From Eumeta japonica (Eukaryota; Arthropoda; Insecta; Lepidoptera; Psychidae), in the NCBI GenBank assembly GCA_005406025.1, contig BGZK01000017.1:62001-126000 (forward strand): DNA of 64,000 nt, read 5' to 3'. A program made the translations under genes and the position numbers. Positions 1-11,794 of the stretch are shown piece after piece. The notes beneath the pieces were generated by a model. It saw only the letters and a list, made by a program, of their open reading frames with translations. It did not search any database and was not told the DNA's origin. Position 1 is the first letter of the stretch. Each line of letters starts with the position of its first letter.

Positions 1-285
1 CTGTGTTATATATTGTCTGAGACTGCGCCTGTGTTACATAGAACATGTCCATCCATTGCTCATCTCCTCGCGTCTCTGTCATTGCAGCGACGTTCCTGTT
101 GACGCGTTCATGGTCTCGATGCAATGTCGTGGACCCTGGGTAATAAATAAACCTTGAACCTTATTCCTTATTTGATCGAAATAAATCATACAAGTCTATG
201 AAATGATTTGAATACGTCGATGGTTTAAATAGAATAAAATAAATAAGTAATTTTCATTAGTTTTTTTATATCATACATGTATATA

Positions 286-470
286 CTAGCTTTCCGCCCG
301 CGGCATCGTCCGCGAGGATATGGAATGTATGTCCTTCACCGATCGATATTGCTGTTAATTCAAATCTCGGATCGGCTTCCAATTCTGATTATGTCACTGA
401 TCCTGTTTACGATTCTTTTACGTGTAAAAAATTATATCTATGTTTATAGATTAAAAGTAAAATATTTTGA
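286..470 (-). mobile_element. Helitron-like relic, 3' end on minus strand
   Basis: Read on the minus strand, the sequence ends ...GCGGGCGGAAAGCTAG followed by T. This is the CTRR|T terminus of a Helitron. Just inside the end is a short hairpin at 299-314 (stem CGCGG/CCGCG, six-base loop), the second hallmark of Helitron 3' ends. No Rep/helicase frame is present, so it would be non-autonomous. The far (5') boundary is a guess based on where the resemblance to the other copies fades. Confidence 0.6.
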
Positions 471-1088
471 TTGTATTTTATTGTTTAAGGCAGTAACACA
501 CAGCAAAATACTCTAGTATCTTTATGAGCATTACTGGCTTTATTGTATATAATTTATATTAAATAGACAAATGAAATCTTGATCTCTATATTCGGCTTCC
601 AAATAAACCAATTGTGAACAGTATTTGTCATAAGAGGTAGTCCTATAAAGAGACACTTGTCTAGGGCGTCACGCTAGGCCCCAGGACGCTTTGAAGCACC
701 AACCATGCTCCTATCGATCAACCTAGAACATCCGAAGACTCTACTGTCAGGAGTAAACTGGATAGAAGAATCCTAAAACGGACGCTAATGACAGTTCCGA
801 GAATAGTGGCCACACTAAGACGCCACCAATACGAGGAAAAATGAAGAAATGGTGATATGTTATGCCAATTGATGATTTTTGAACAAGGTTAAGACTTCCT
901 TTAAATTTAAGTCATCGAAGCATATCATTTTAATTACAACAACTATTAGTTAACAATACGGAAATAATTTTATTTAATTACCTAACACAATATTTTTGCG
1001 CAAACAGCAAAAACTCTGTCTGTTAGCTATGTTCCGTCAACACAATTTGTAGATGACTGTTTGACGATTGTGTTAGTTGCACAAGAAT

Positions 1089-1728
1089 AAAAAACCGGCC
1101 AAGTGCCTGACGGTCCACGCCTAGTGTAGGGTTCCGTAGTTGCTCGTCACAATATGCGGGCTTAGAAAGCTGCTTTTTGTTTGAAACTATTAACCTATTA
1201 TCTGAGTTCACAGTTCAATGAATAATAACGTTAAAAAACTCACATAGGATGGGTGTTAAAAATGTTATGGTTTTAAATTTTTAAAATTTTACTTGGTTAA
1301 CAAATTTTTTTTTTACTACCTACTTTACTCAACCAACAACATTATCCAAATAATGTTCAATAGAGTTTGTACGAAATTTTGGTTTTTACTGCACCAAGCA
1401 CATTTTATATGTTGACCGACTATTACTCGTTAATTTGTAAAGCCCAATTTGCTGTGACGGCTTCCTTTTAACTTCAATATTTCCTTTTAATCCAAGAATA
1501 ACCATTTACCTGTGGGGGGTGATATTTTATCAAAATATCATCCCCGCTTTAGGTGTACGAGAGATACCTTAAAAACTCTTTTTAGTTTTTATTCTTCCAC
1601 TTCGTCGAAGTGATTAAAATTTATAACCATGCCGAATTGTAGCTATCTAGGCGGACAGACAGACAAACAAACGGAAGGACGGTCATAGCAAAACTATAAG
1701 GGTTCCTTGATGGTTACGCAACCCTAAT
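1089..1728 (+). repeat. Dispersed repeat, CCGGCCAAGTGC head and GGGTTCC tail
   Basis: The unit starts AAAAACCGGCCAAGTGCCTG followed by GTAGGGTTCCGTAGTTG. It ends after a GACAGACAGAC-type tract with AACTATAAGGGTTCC and finally GCAACCCTAA. The same head and tail recur inverted at 19492-20323, and a matching tail lies at 40970-41031. No coding capacity is evident. The class of element is not determined here. Confidence 0.6.
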
Positions 1729-2729
1729 TAATTCAATAAATAATTCCACCTACATTAATCAACAATTCATTAAAGGAAGATATACATATTGCTTTTAATA
1801 CAATTTTCGAAAATCAGGTTTTCGAAGGATCTCAACGTTTTGAGGTAATAGGAAGTTTTTGCGTAGGTACATATGTACATTGGTGCGTGTATGTGTACTT
1901 TGAAAATCTTATCGAAACCGGGTTTGCATCATTGGGTTTTGGGGTGGGGTTTTGCTTGAACTTGTTAAACACCCTTAAAGTTCTCTTTAGTATTCTCACT
2001 AGTATAAAAATTCAAAAATCTATAAAATTAGAAACATCATGACCTTTACTGAAATCATTTCTTTATCAAATTTCTATGTTTTCGGTAATTAAACCCTAAA
2101 CAATGTTAAAACGGACTTATAGTGTAGAAATTTGAAATAATTAGAGTAAGAACCATTGTGAGTCATATTGAGATTTTTGTTTACATATTATGTCAACATT
2201 TTTAGAAAATGTAATATCATATTTTTACGAAGATAAAATTTAAAATAAATTTTTTGCTCGATAAATTCATTTTAACTAATTAATGTGTAACAACATATTA
2301 ATTTTGTACTACTCTACGACAAATATCCCTTTATCAAACGTTTTATTTAAGACTGAGGACTTGAGACCTTCGAAGCTGACTGTGTTGGCGCATTGGAGCG
2401 ACCATCGCCACTAGTGCGATAACAGCAACCGTGACTGATGGTTTGAGTTGCTTCTCGAGGCGTAAAGCGAGTAGTTTAAAATGTAATTAATTGATAAGCG
2501 TTAGCTTAACGAAACGGTCAATTTACCTGTGGTCGGGGTGAAACCCGGTAACTTCTGATTTGAAGACAATGATCTGACTTCTGGAGTACGAAATAAAAAA
2601 GTTCGAAACAAAAGCTGTATGTGTGTAGAAACAAAATGTTATTTGTTTACCCTTCTTCGATTACAAACACACAGAATAGTTTCGATTTAAACATACGTCG
2701 TATCACGACTATATCTAGATCAGAACTGA

Positions 2730-3331
2730 AAATGAGGACCGGAGCGGGATTTTTTTTTATTTCTATAAGACGGCTTGACAAATAAATTGTTCATCAAATC
2801 ACAATAAATTTAAATTCATTACCATACCTGAAAATAACATTATTATGTAGAATTAGACCGGTATCGGAGGACGGGGAGCAGTGTCCAGAGCCAGCACCGA
2901 CACCGAAATTGAAAACGAGACTAGGCTCGAAATTGAGCATAAGATCGGCACCAGAATGAAGGGTCTGATCGGGACCGAAATACAAAATATGAAAGAATTA
3001 TTTGCGTCCGTCTTCGTCCAAATCGGAACTGTGACTGGCTGAGTTGGTACGAGCGCAATAAGAATCGAAATCGAAACCGGAAACGGAATTGAGAATGGGG
3101 TGCAAAACGAGTGTGGCGTCTGGGTCAGAAACAAAGGTGTGACTGGGGTCGGGATCGAAAGAGAGACGGGGGTTGAGATTGATATCGGTAAATAGAAAAG
3201 GTGAAGAAATTCATTCTGTGTTCATGCTGTCGAAGATGCGGACATTGACCAAATAGGCGGGCCACCCACCCACAATGGATTGACCACCCACCTGCAAGAA
3301 ATGGTGGAATAGCGTCGTCTGGGTCAGCTAG
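2730..3331 (+). mobile_element. Helitron-like non-autonomous relic
   Basis: The right end reads GGGTCAGCTAG|T, a CTAG|T Helitron-type terminus. The interior is a run of degenerate motifs such as GGGACCGAAAT, GAAATCGAAACCGG and GGAATTGAGAA. The last 110 bases (GCGGACATTGAC..., GGCCACCCA, AAGAAATGGTGGAATA) align by eye with 52130-52210, so the two are copies of one family. The short frames read from this stretch are low-complexity by-products of the repeats. The 5' boundary is uncertain. Confidence 0.55.
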
Positions 3332-5515
3332 TATTATATATAATCCCAATAAATAATAATTAATCTCTCGAATGTCATTATCGGAAACCGGGCAACTGTA
3401 CACCGTTCTACACAATAATGTTTACAATGCTCCAAGGCACGTGCTGTATTGAATATGTTCAACATTAAGTTGACGTGCGTTTGATGATCGTTGCTGTGTT
3501 GCTCTTTGACATAAAATGCTACATTGTATACAATGAATTGCCTTGAAAAAATGATTATTTTAAAAATATTTAAATCTTGAATGGAAAAATAGTAGGACGT
3601 AGAAAATCATAAAAGTCAAAACACTCGTCCAGTTTTTTCATTAACTGGTATTGATCTTTGTTTCATTATCATTGACTGTTACTATCTTTACGCTTATAAA
3701 TATAACTATATTTATTTAATTTTGAACATTAATTTATACGATATTTAAAAATCAACATCAAAAAATGCATATTGTTAAAATAACTTTATCTCTTTGAGTA
3801 AAGAAAGAGCTATTTGAAAAAGTCTACGAGTATACTATATCATATTCAAAAAGTAACTTCATCTACAATCATATAGACCAGACGTATGTTGAGTGTGAAC
3901 GCTGTGTGGTGGGGGCTCGTCACAGATTGGTTTATTGAGCAATTTCGCGACGTCGAAGGTGCGCGCACGCAGGATGGCTTAATGCCGTAGGTAGATGACA
4001 TGTGAATACAACTTCATAAAATAGTGTAAAATAAAGAATATCAATAGATATTGTACTTAATTTGTATAAAATCACAAATTTTTATTAACATATATTTAAT
4101 GAAAATTCTCTAAAATAATTGAAATATATCAAACTATCGATAGATACCTAATTTTAGATGAAGTTACTATTCCAAAAAAAAAAATAGAAACCGTCTTCAA
4201 GAACCTATTAAAAAATAGTCGTTATAAATATCCTTTATATGTCAATTATACAATATTTGGTTATATTGTTAATGATTTGTTTGAATAAATGTTAAATTCC
4301 TGCATTGTTTTTAAATTGCTAATTTCATTATCATAAACTTAATCACTAAACTTGCTCATGAATAAAATTAAAGAAACTAGAAAATATTTCATAAAAAATA
4401 TTACATAGCAATGTTAACATAAGCATAGGATGGGGGGAGGGTAAGAGCTTTGCTCACTTTTGTTGACAAGCCGGAGGGAGGGGTTAAAATTACTAAAACT
4501 CTGTTTATGTAATACTTGAACGACCCTCTAATGCCAAGAAAATTTCAATCTCGTCGATTCTAAACGCCTTTAGGCCTTTCTTACCGTTGTTTAGTTTAGA
4601 TCTTAATTTAAGGGACGTCGAGCATAGTTTGACGCTGGACTTCGATTGCTTATTTACGGTGATTCTAAGTGCATTTGAAAATAAATTAAAAAGATACTAA
4701 ATGCGTGCAAGAAAAAGTAACCTAAAAGCGTTTTTTCATAATTAAAAAATTGCCCCCTATCGCATGACATCGTAACAATTTGTCATGTCGCTTATGCGCC
4801 GGAGCCGTCCACACGTGACCGGCGGGAGCCGCGCCCGAAGGACGCCGGCGTTACGGACGAATTCTGACTACCAAATATTCCTACGTACTTTTCCTTTTGG
4901 TGATTATGAACGTAGCCTTATATTTGAGCGCTTGAGATGAAGAAACCTGGATCTCGGAAATATTGCTTGAAAGTTTTTTAGTTTTATTGTCAGGTTAGGA
5001 ATTGTCAAACCCTTTTCCGTATGCAATTTTCGTACCTAGATATGCGTTAGGGAAAATGAACCCTGCGCTGAGGATGTTAAAGTTTATAACCACTTTTTTT
5101 ATTGTTGACGTATATAAAATTATGTTATGGTATCGCAAATGCTTTGAAATGACAAAAAAAATAACAGCTGTCATTTTTAAGCCGCCGTCGATACTGAAAT
5201 CATTTTATTGAGATTATTGACTCTTGAACAGTTCAAGTCGACTCCGGGAATTAATACCGACCGCCTCCCAAAAATCACTGATTTAAACGATGTAACATAA
5301 ATAAAGCTTCCTTACTTGTATACATGAAATTTAAAAAATCTCCCATTTTGCTTGTATGAAAGATCTCTAATGTGCGGTTTTTTTTTTAATTTATAAACCA
5401 TAAATACTTTTTTCTCCATAGTCCTGCAGTGTTAACAGTGTGTAAGTTGAATAGCTATGACGTACAATTCGAAAGACTCACGAGCGTGATAAGTATATAA
5501 ATGTTTATAATTTAA

Positions 5516-5830
5516 ATCAAATCAAGTTAAATCAAAATTGTCTTTATTTCATAGGTAATCACTTGAAATACGTCGTTATTGTATTCTTTTGACATTAATA
5601 TTACTATATATAATATTGATATTACTATTAAATGGTGATTCATGTTGTGAAGAACAGGTAAGAAACTCAAAGTTTGTTCGTTTGTGCTCAAAGATACAAA
5701 ACCCTGAATAGTTAACAAAACAAGTAAAACGCTTTGAAATACACGAAACAACCTTAATTAACGCTAAAAAATAAACCCTTGCAAAATAAACTTGTGAATA
5801 ATTTCCGTTGCTCTCGTCCATACAAATGTC
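5516..5830 (-). mobile_element. LINE 3'-end fragment
   Basis: Plus-strand TCTTTATTTCATAGGTAAT, then an AATACGTCGTTATTGTATTC segment and a later GTAAGAAACTCAAAG segment, match the 3' end of the larger LINE relic at 6553-7246 in the same order and orientation. The element is therefore on the minus strand and heavily 5'-truncated. No reverse-transcriptase residues remain. Confidence 0.5.
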
Positions 5831-5934
5831 AGAGTGCGTTTTACAGAATCAGTACTCATTTTGACAACTAATGTATTTATGATTACAGTAAAATAAAATT
5901 AGTTTTCTAATAAGATATTGAGTGCAATAAAGTA

Positions 5935-6300
5935 AAATCAGGTTCGCCGTGAGAATTGGCAGCCGTCCGTGGTCGTGAGAGGAGAAACTAGTCGCAGTGC
6001 GTGTGTGTGTATGGGGCCGAGAAAGCGCTCTACGCGCGCTGCCGCGTTGTACATGCCGACTACAATTTGTACTTTCTGGAAAAGCTTCGTGATGCGCACG
6101 CGCAACTGGATTTTTAGGCGGAAACCCATGTCCAAATACCTTCTCGGTATAGCGAAAGAGGCGTTCAGCTCGTCTCCCGTGCGACGACTGGAATGGAAAC
6201 AAATCGATTTCCCAAGTACATGTCATCGAAGTCTTCCCGGTATATGACGGTGGCGCTGGCTTTGAAAAGCCAGGCTTACGATTACAGGTATGCGACCTGC
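5935..6300. other. GC-rich segment of unknown nature
   Basis: This stretch is markedly richer in G and C than its flanks and is open for 60-150 codons in several frames on both strands. That is what GC-rich DNA does by chance. One + frame reads ALYARCRVVHADYNLYFLEK before a stop, which looks protein-like but matches nothing I recognise. It may be a decayed exon or a fragment of a mobile element. I assign no function. Confidence 0.25.
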
Positions 6301-6552
6301 TCATGAACTTGTCCCCAATTGGCCACCTAGTTCAGACCGTCCAATCATGCGCCAAATGTGTTGTCGCGCCGATGCTTATAACACCAAAAAGAATCTCCTA
6401 ATATGGCTCTAATTTAAAAAAAAAAAATTAACAAGTCATTCTATATTATCTAGTTTAGTTCTAATTTTGTTATCAGTATTTTTTAATACAATTACCTTTT
6501 CATATTAAGATTATGGTACATTTTACAAAAATTTGCTAACAAAACAAACAGA

Positions 6553-7246
6553 TAAGCATTTACGGAAATCAATCAAATCAAAAATATCTTTATTTCGTAA
6601 GTAATGAAATTACACTTAAAATACGTCATTAATAAATTCTTTTCGACACCACCCATTCCAAATGCTGTTCCACCGAGAGAAGAATGGGCAAGAAACTCAA
6701 GGATTGCTCTTTTTACTTATCAATACAAAGGATTTAGTAATTAATAATTTAGTCCACATTTAAAAATAATATGAAAGAACCTGATAACCGAGCAATTTAA
6801 TCCCAAGGGCTTTTTTCATTAAGGTATGCAGACACGGTATAATACCCCTTGCCATATAATTTTCTTTTAACGAAACGTTTAAACTCACCAAATGGCAAAT
6901 TTTGAATTTTAGCTGGGATGTTATTATAAAAGTGCACACATTGCCCCTTAAATGTTTTATTGACTTTGCTTAGACGGGTCTTATGAGCGGCAAGATCGTT
7001 CTTATGTGTAGTGTTAATGTTATGGATGTTGCTCCTTTTTTGGAACGATTCTATATGTCTCTTGACGTATACCAGGTTTTCGTGTATGTATTGTGATGCT
7101 AAAGTTAGGATATTAATTTCCTTAAATTTTTTTCTAAGCGATGTCATTGGTCTCAAATCATAGACAGCACGAATAGCTCGCTGTTGTAGCACGAAAACTG
7201 TGTTAATATCGGCTGCATGATCCCATAACAAAATTCCATAGGTCAT
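6553..7246 (-). pseudogene. Truncated LINE (CR1/Jockey-like) reverse-transcriptase C-terminus
   Basis: A minus-strand frame of about 149 codons at 6797-7246 matches the region just after the polymerase core of CR1/Jockey-type LINE reverse transcriptases. It contains TYGILLWDHAADINTVFVLQ, RAIRAVYDLRP and HFYNNIPAKIQNLPFGEFKR. In intact elements this follows the catalytic palm, which is absent here, so the copy is 5'-truncated at about 7247. Downstream on the minus strand come the ATATCTTTATTTCG 3' signature and a simple GATT-type tail at 6553-6570. This is a typical dead-on-arrival insertion; the frame is still open, suggesting moderate age. Confidence 0.8.
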
Positions 7247-8644
7247 GAGCCTAAGAATCGCGTCTCTTTCTCAAACCTTCGAGGTTCTGCAGGCACATCA
7301 AGTAGGCGAGCCCTGTTGATTGGTGTCCAATTCAGCAAATTATCATATTTCATTGCCTCAATATGCGGTCACTATATTAGTGTACTGTGTGGCCATGTCG
7401 CTAACTGGTATACTCTAGTGTTTTGTATGTATTTATTTAACTTCCCGTTATGAAAATTGAATCATGTTCTAAAATTAGAGGAATTATTGTTTTAGCCCGA
7501 TTTTCGAAAATCGATTCTTTATTCAATCTTGACATTTTGACGTTCTTGAAAGCATTTCTGATCATTTTCAGAAAAACCATGTACATTTCAAGAAATAAAA
7601 AAAAAATGTTTTTCAAATAATTTCTAAACTATTGAACGGATTGATCTCAAAATCTAATAAAATTTGTTTCCAATATAACATCGCAATCGGATCATTTCTT
7701 CAATATCGTGAACGATAAATCCAAAAAAAGTGTTGTTAATAATTTTTATAAGTAAGATATATATCCTAACCCGATCAAAACAAATACGAACGCGTAGTTA
7801 AGTTAGACGCCACAGACTTTCCGTAAAAACGTCGGAATCAAATCGTAACGACGGCTGTGACGTTTACTCTGGACTGGACTTTTTAGGTTTTTGAATTTTT
7901 TGAGCCGAGCTTACCTATGATTTTCGTTTTCTGTAATTCAGCGCACATGAGATGGCATTTTCATTTTTTATGCTATCTATCTAACTCTTCGAATTTTCTC
8001 TTCGTGTTGGTCACGTCTTAGACATTGAACTTTCGTTGCTGAGTAAGTAACCTTCTTGTTAAATTACCACGACGGGGGACCCTGGACCACTCGGAGCTTA
8101 CGTTGGTCTATCATCTTCTTCAGATCGTCAGACCACCCAGTGTGAGGTCTTTTTCAAGGGCAAAAGCCTTAAATTAAATATGATTTTTTTTCCGTGCTGT
8201 TTGTATTTTGTCTCGGTAACAACGACCTAGGAAAGCTGATTTAGAAACGTGCTACTTCCTCATCGTCATCGTCATCTGACTGCTACCTTAGAGGGCTACC
8301 TTAGAGGGTGAACGCTTCAATTGAAAGCCATCGATTGCTGACGTATCGCCCTGTGTCATACAGCACGTGAAGGTCGAGGCCGTGCGCCCTCTATCGTTCA
8401 ATTATAGAATCAATTATACAAGTGTATCGATCGACGTCGTGTTACCTTAACAGCTGTTAGTATTATTCTATAGCATCAATGTTGTCGGTCTGGTCCCGGA
8501 GCAGTCGTGAATGAAGTGGCAGAAGAAACCCCATAAGGACAAAAAAAAATTATCAACCGAATAACAAAAAATTAAATGTTACATGAATTCGACTTAGAAA
8601 TATAAACGCTATCATAATTAACTTTTTAATATATTTACAATGAC

Positions 8645-8687
8645 TTCATTGTAATTATTTAATCATAAATTAAATAATTACAATGAA
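8645..8687. repeat. AT-rich perfect hairpin, 19-bp stem
   Basis: TTCATTGTAATTATTTAAT pairs with ATTAAATAATTACAATGAA around a five-base loop. The stem is perfect but AT-rich and isolated, so it may be chance or the core of a very short MITE. Confidence 0.6.
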
Positions 8688-8941
8688 ATAATGCATTTCA
8701 TTAGTAATTAACATTTATAACTTCTAGCTGACCATGATACATAGTTTTAAATTTCTGATTTGTGTAATACTACCAGTAATATCTATGTCATTTATTTAAA
8801 AGTAAATTTTATTTGAATATGTTTTTGTATAAATACATCGTCTATTTAATTTATTAAACTATTAAATTTAAAAATCACCCATGTCTTATAATGAAATATA
8901 ACTTATTGAAAATAGTCTGGAACCTACTGAATGTTTCATTA

Positions 8942-8944
<3 letters not shown>

Positions 8945-9012
<68 letters not shown>
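8945..9012. repeat. (TA)n microsatellite
   Basis: An uninterrupted TA dinucleotide run of about 34 units. It should be length-polymorphic and is a likely assembly-uncertain site. Confidence 0.95.
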
Positions 9013-9015
<3 letters not shown>

Positions 9016-11100
9016 TCATAAGCTTGAGCCTATTTCAGTTTTCCACTTGACCACATTCATTAATTATTCCAAGAAAATTCCTTGATTTCTTTTTAACTGT
9101 AATTTTTTTGGAAGTTCGTTCTTTCTTTAATATGCCCCTGCTTTGGTTTTTATAAGTTTTCCAGACCCTTCCATATTCTCTTCTATGTATACGCTATGTT
9201 TCATAAATGTATTTCCATCCTTCCAAATAGATAGTCAAACCAACACAATATCGCAATTTGTATTCTAGTCCCATATTTCTTTTTCGCTACACCGTTCTTT
9301 AGCATTGCTAACCCCGCGCCTATTTTCAAAGACACCATGCATACTACATAAAGAGTATGTCTGCACTGTACTGATTCTCCTTTTATATTGTTCCCACTGT
9401 CATTTCCAATTTTCACTGCTGTACGGACTCCATTATGGACAGTTGGCACTCTTAGGCGAATTTTTACGCCAAAGTGTGAAGTAAACAATGAAAATATAAA
9501 CACTTTCATTATAAAAAACTTCGAAATTCTCTACCGCTCAATATCAATGAGTTTCAAGTAAGAAGTTAGTTTCCACTTACGCCCAATACACTTTCAAACC
9601 TCACAAGTCCACGGAGTTTTATTTAAAAAGGGAGTTAATTTCCATTTACTTTCAATATGCCTTAAGGAACATTACACGCTTCCGAAAGTTCTGGCACACT
9701 GCTCTTGATGTCCTACAGGATTTCTTATGGCCTTTTCCTTCATATTTGAGATCAGCCCCAGGTTGTATAAGACTTGGAAAAGCATTCTGTGGCTCGGGGA
9801 TAAAGCACACTGATTTGAGGCAAGCTCGGTCGCTTTAACCGCGCGTCTCCTTGGCCATCCCATGCCTCTCCGTTACAATATTTACTTTAAAAATCAATAA
9901 TTAACACGTTTAGCAACAACCTGGCATACTGAACTGGATACAGTGACTGGTAACTATGACCTTCTTTGCTAAATTGTGTACTATCGTTGTGTGGGTGCAC
10001 TGTGGAGTTATCGCCGCGCGTGTATACATTGCTCTAATTCGCTAAGAGGTGTCAATTTTGTCAATAAAATTATCGATATATAAAAAGCGCCGGAAAGCTT
10101 CTAAGTGATCGTGCCATCGGATATTGTTGTTTTTGATACATTTTTGAATTTGCGATTTCGATAGAGTTATAAGTATTTATAGAAAAAAAGTCAGTTTGAT
10201 AAAAAGCACATGTAATGTGTTTTTTATACGCTTTATTTTTATAAAAGCGACCGTACGTCATAATATGATTTATCATACAATTTGGATAAACAGACCCTTA
10301 ATTTTTACAAAATTTGAGGTATAAAATGTTCAATTGTGAAATAGAAAAATATAAATTACCAACAAAAAATATTAATTAAAAAAAATAATAATAAAGGTAA
10401 ACGTAAACTACAACACCAGTCCGTTGATTGTGTTTAGAATGTGTGAGCCGTGGCTGCTAAGTGGTCAAGAGCGTAGCCCTCGGACCGAAAAGTATCGAGC
10501 TCTCAAATTTAACCGCGATGCAAAAGACTTGAGATCGAAAAGATAAAAGTTCGATCAAATCACTCCTCTCCTACCTGGGAGGGCACATTGAGAGTCACCA
10601 CATTGGTGACAATGCTCGTCAGCAGTCCCCGACTAGGCCAATGCGAGGGACATAAGAAATGTTTACCGATTTTGCTGTGTTTGAGCGGAATTTGAATTAC
10701 GAATGTGACTAAACGACAGACAATCGAATTGGAAAATGAACATTTATGAAACTTTAATTATTAATTATAGTACTTGAGAGTCTATCGACTAAAAGTTTAA
10801 ATTTAAAGCCTCACACTGGCAACAATTTTATTTTCTGAAGCGTTTTTTTGGAAATCTCGGTAATTTAATTATGAAAACTTATTTAAATTGTTACTTAAAA
10901 TACTCATGTGAAAAACAGGTATTCATTTTGAGAGTGTATTAAACAGATTACACAACGTCTATACAAAGCTACTATAATAAAAAATCGGAAAGAAATGCAT
11001 ATTTGCGCTTTAAAATCACAATTTATTTGTATTATTATATTGGATATTTAATAAAAAAAAACAGTATTGAAATTCAACATTTTAAGGATTCATTTCATTT

Positions 11101-11794
11101 TTTTATCAGGATTAGAATCGAAAATGAAAGACGTTGACGTCGAAGCAGGACCGGGATCAGAATCGACAATGAAAGACGTTGACATCGAGAGTAGGACCGG
11201 GATCAGAATCGACAATGAAAGACGTTGACGTCGAGAGCAGGACCGGGATCAGAATTGACAATGAAAGACATTGACATCGAGAGCAGGACCGGGATCAGAA
11301 TCGACAATGAAAGACGTTGACATCGAGAGTAGGACTGGGATCAGAATCGACAATGAAAAACGTTGACGTCGAGAGTAGGACCGGGATCAGAATCGACAAT
11401 GAAAGACGTTGACGTCGAGAGTAGGACCGGGATCAGAATCGACAATGAAAACGTTGGCGTCGAGATTAGGACCGGGATCAGAATCGACAATGAAAGACGT
11501 TGGCGTCGAGAGTAGGATCGGGATCAGAATCGACAATGAAAGACGTTGGCGTCGAGAGTAGGACTGGGATCAGAATCGACAATGAAAGACGTTGACGTCG
11601 AGAGCAGGACCGGGATCAGAATCGATAATGAAAGACGTTGACGTCGAGAGTAGGACCGGGGTCAGAATCGAGAATGAAATATCAGTCGGGAGCTTGATTT
11701 TGTGATGGGCCGATATATACAGGTCATTGTTTGTTACATTGTTACAAGGAATTGTTTTTATGTCTACACGAGCGCAGCTGTGGGCAAAAGCTAG
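11101..11794 (+). mobile_element. Helitron-like relic carrying a minisatellite
   Basis: The right end reads GCTGTGGGCAAAAGCTAG|T, a Helitron-type 3' terminus. The interior consists of the 46-bp tandem array described separately. The array unit uses the same GGACCGGGATCAGAATCGA vocabulary seen scattered in the other family members. The 5' end is undefined; AT-rich DNA precedes the array. Confidence 0.55.
11108..11680 (+). repeat. 46-bp minisatellite, about 12 copies
   Basis: The unit is GACGTTGACGTCGAGAGTAG plus GACCGGGATCAGAATCGACA plus ATGAAA, repeated head-to-tail about 12 times. Substitutions are few (GACGTC/GACATC, GTTGAC/GTTGGC, CCGGG/CTGGG), and single-base or two-base length changes occur in some copies. 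Because 46 is not a multiple of 3 and each unit shifts frame, it does not encode a repeat protein. It is not a CRISPR array because there are no unique spacers. Confidence 0.95.

Larger units (their letters stand above)
1..5515. other. Gene-free repeat-bearing left end
   Basis: No reading frame here looks like a real protein. The first 170 bases resemble the 3' end of a transcript or LINE, running into AATAAATAAACC and TTGAACC, but I cannot name it. The interval also holds Helitron-type relics (286-470 and about 2730-3331) and a dispersed repeat (1089-1728). Bases 4425-4535 are a G-rich stretch containing GGGGGGAGGG and a later GGAGGGAGGGG, which looks like part of another dispersed repeat. 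Bases 4785-4862 are an isolated GC-rich patch of unknown nature. The rest is AT-rich sequence in which I see nothing. Confidence 0.5.
7251..11100. other. Intergenic, no gene recognised
   Basis: AT-rich DNA without a credible gene. It contains a 15-bp tandem duplication (GCTACCTTAGAGGG-type) near 8281-8310, an AT-rich hairpin at 8645-8687 and a (TA)n run at 8945-9012. A 102-codon minus-strand frame at 9201-9509 begins with a hydrophobic stretch but has no recognisable domain, and I do not call it a gene. Around 10440-10640 there is a slightly GC-richer segment that could be a SINE, but no clear tRNA A/B boxes are visible. Confidence 0.4.

Noticed and set aside
2853..3134. 93-codon Pro/Ile/Val-rich frame, and similar frames at 51866-52102, 58603-58878 and 58943-59413
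   Set aside because: They are translations of the degenerate Helitron-like motif repeats.
5849..6304. 151-codon minus-strand frame as a gene
   Set aside because: Several frames on both strands are open over the same GC-rich segment and none shows a family motif.
9201..9509. 102-codon minus-strand frame with a hydrophobic N-terminus
   Set aside because: No domain, no cysteine pattern or splice signals; likely chance.
11108..11680. CRISPR-like array
   Set aside because: Units are contiguous 46-bp repeats with no unique spacers; it is a minisatellite in a eukaryotic genome.
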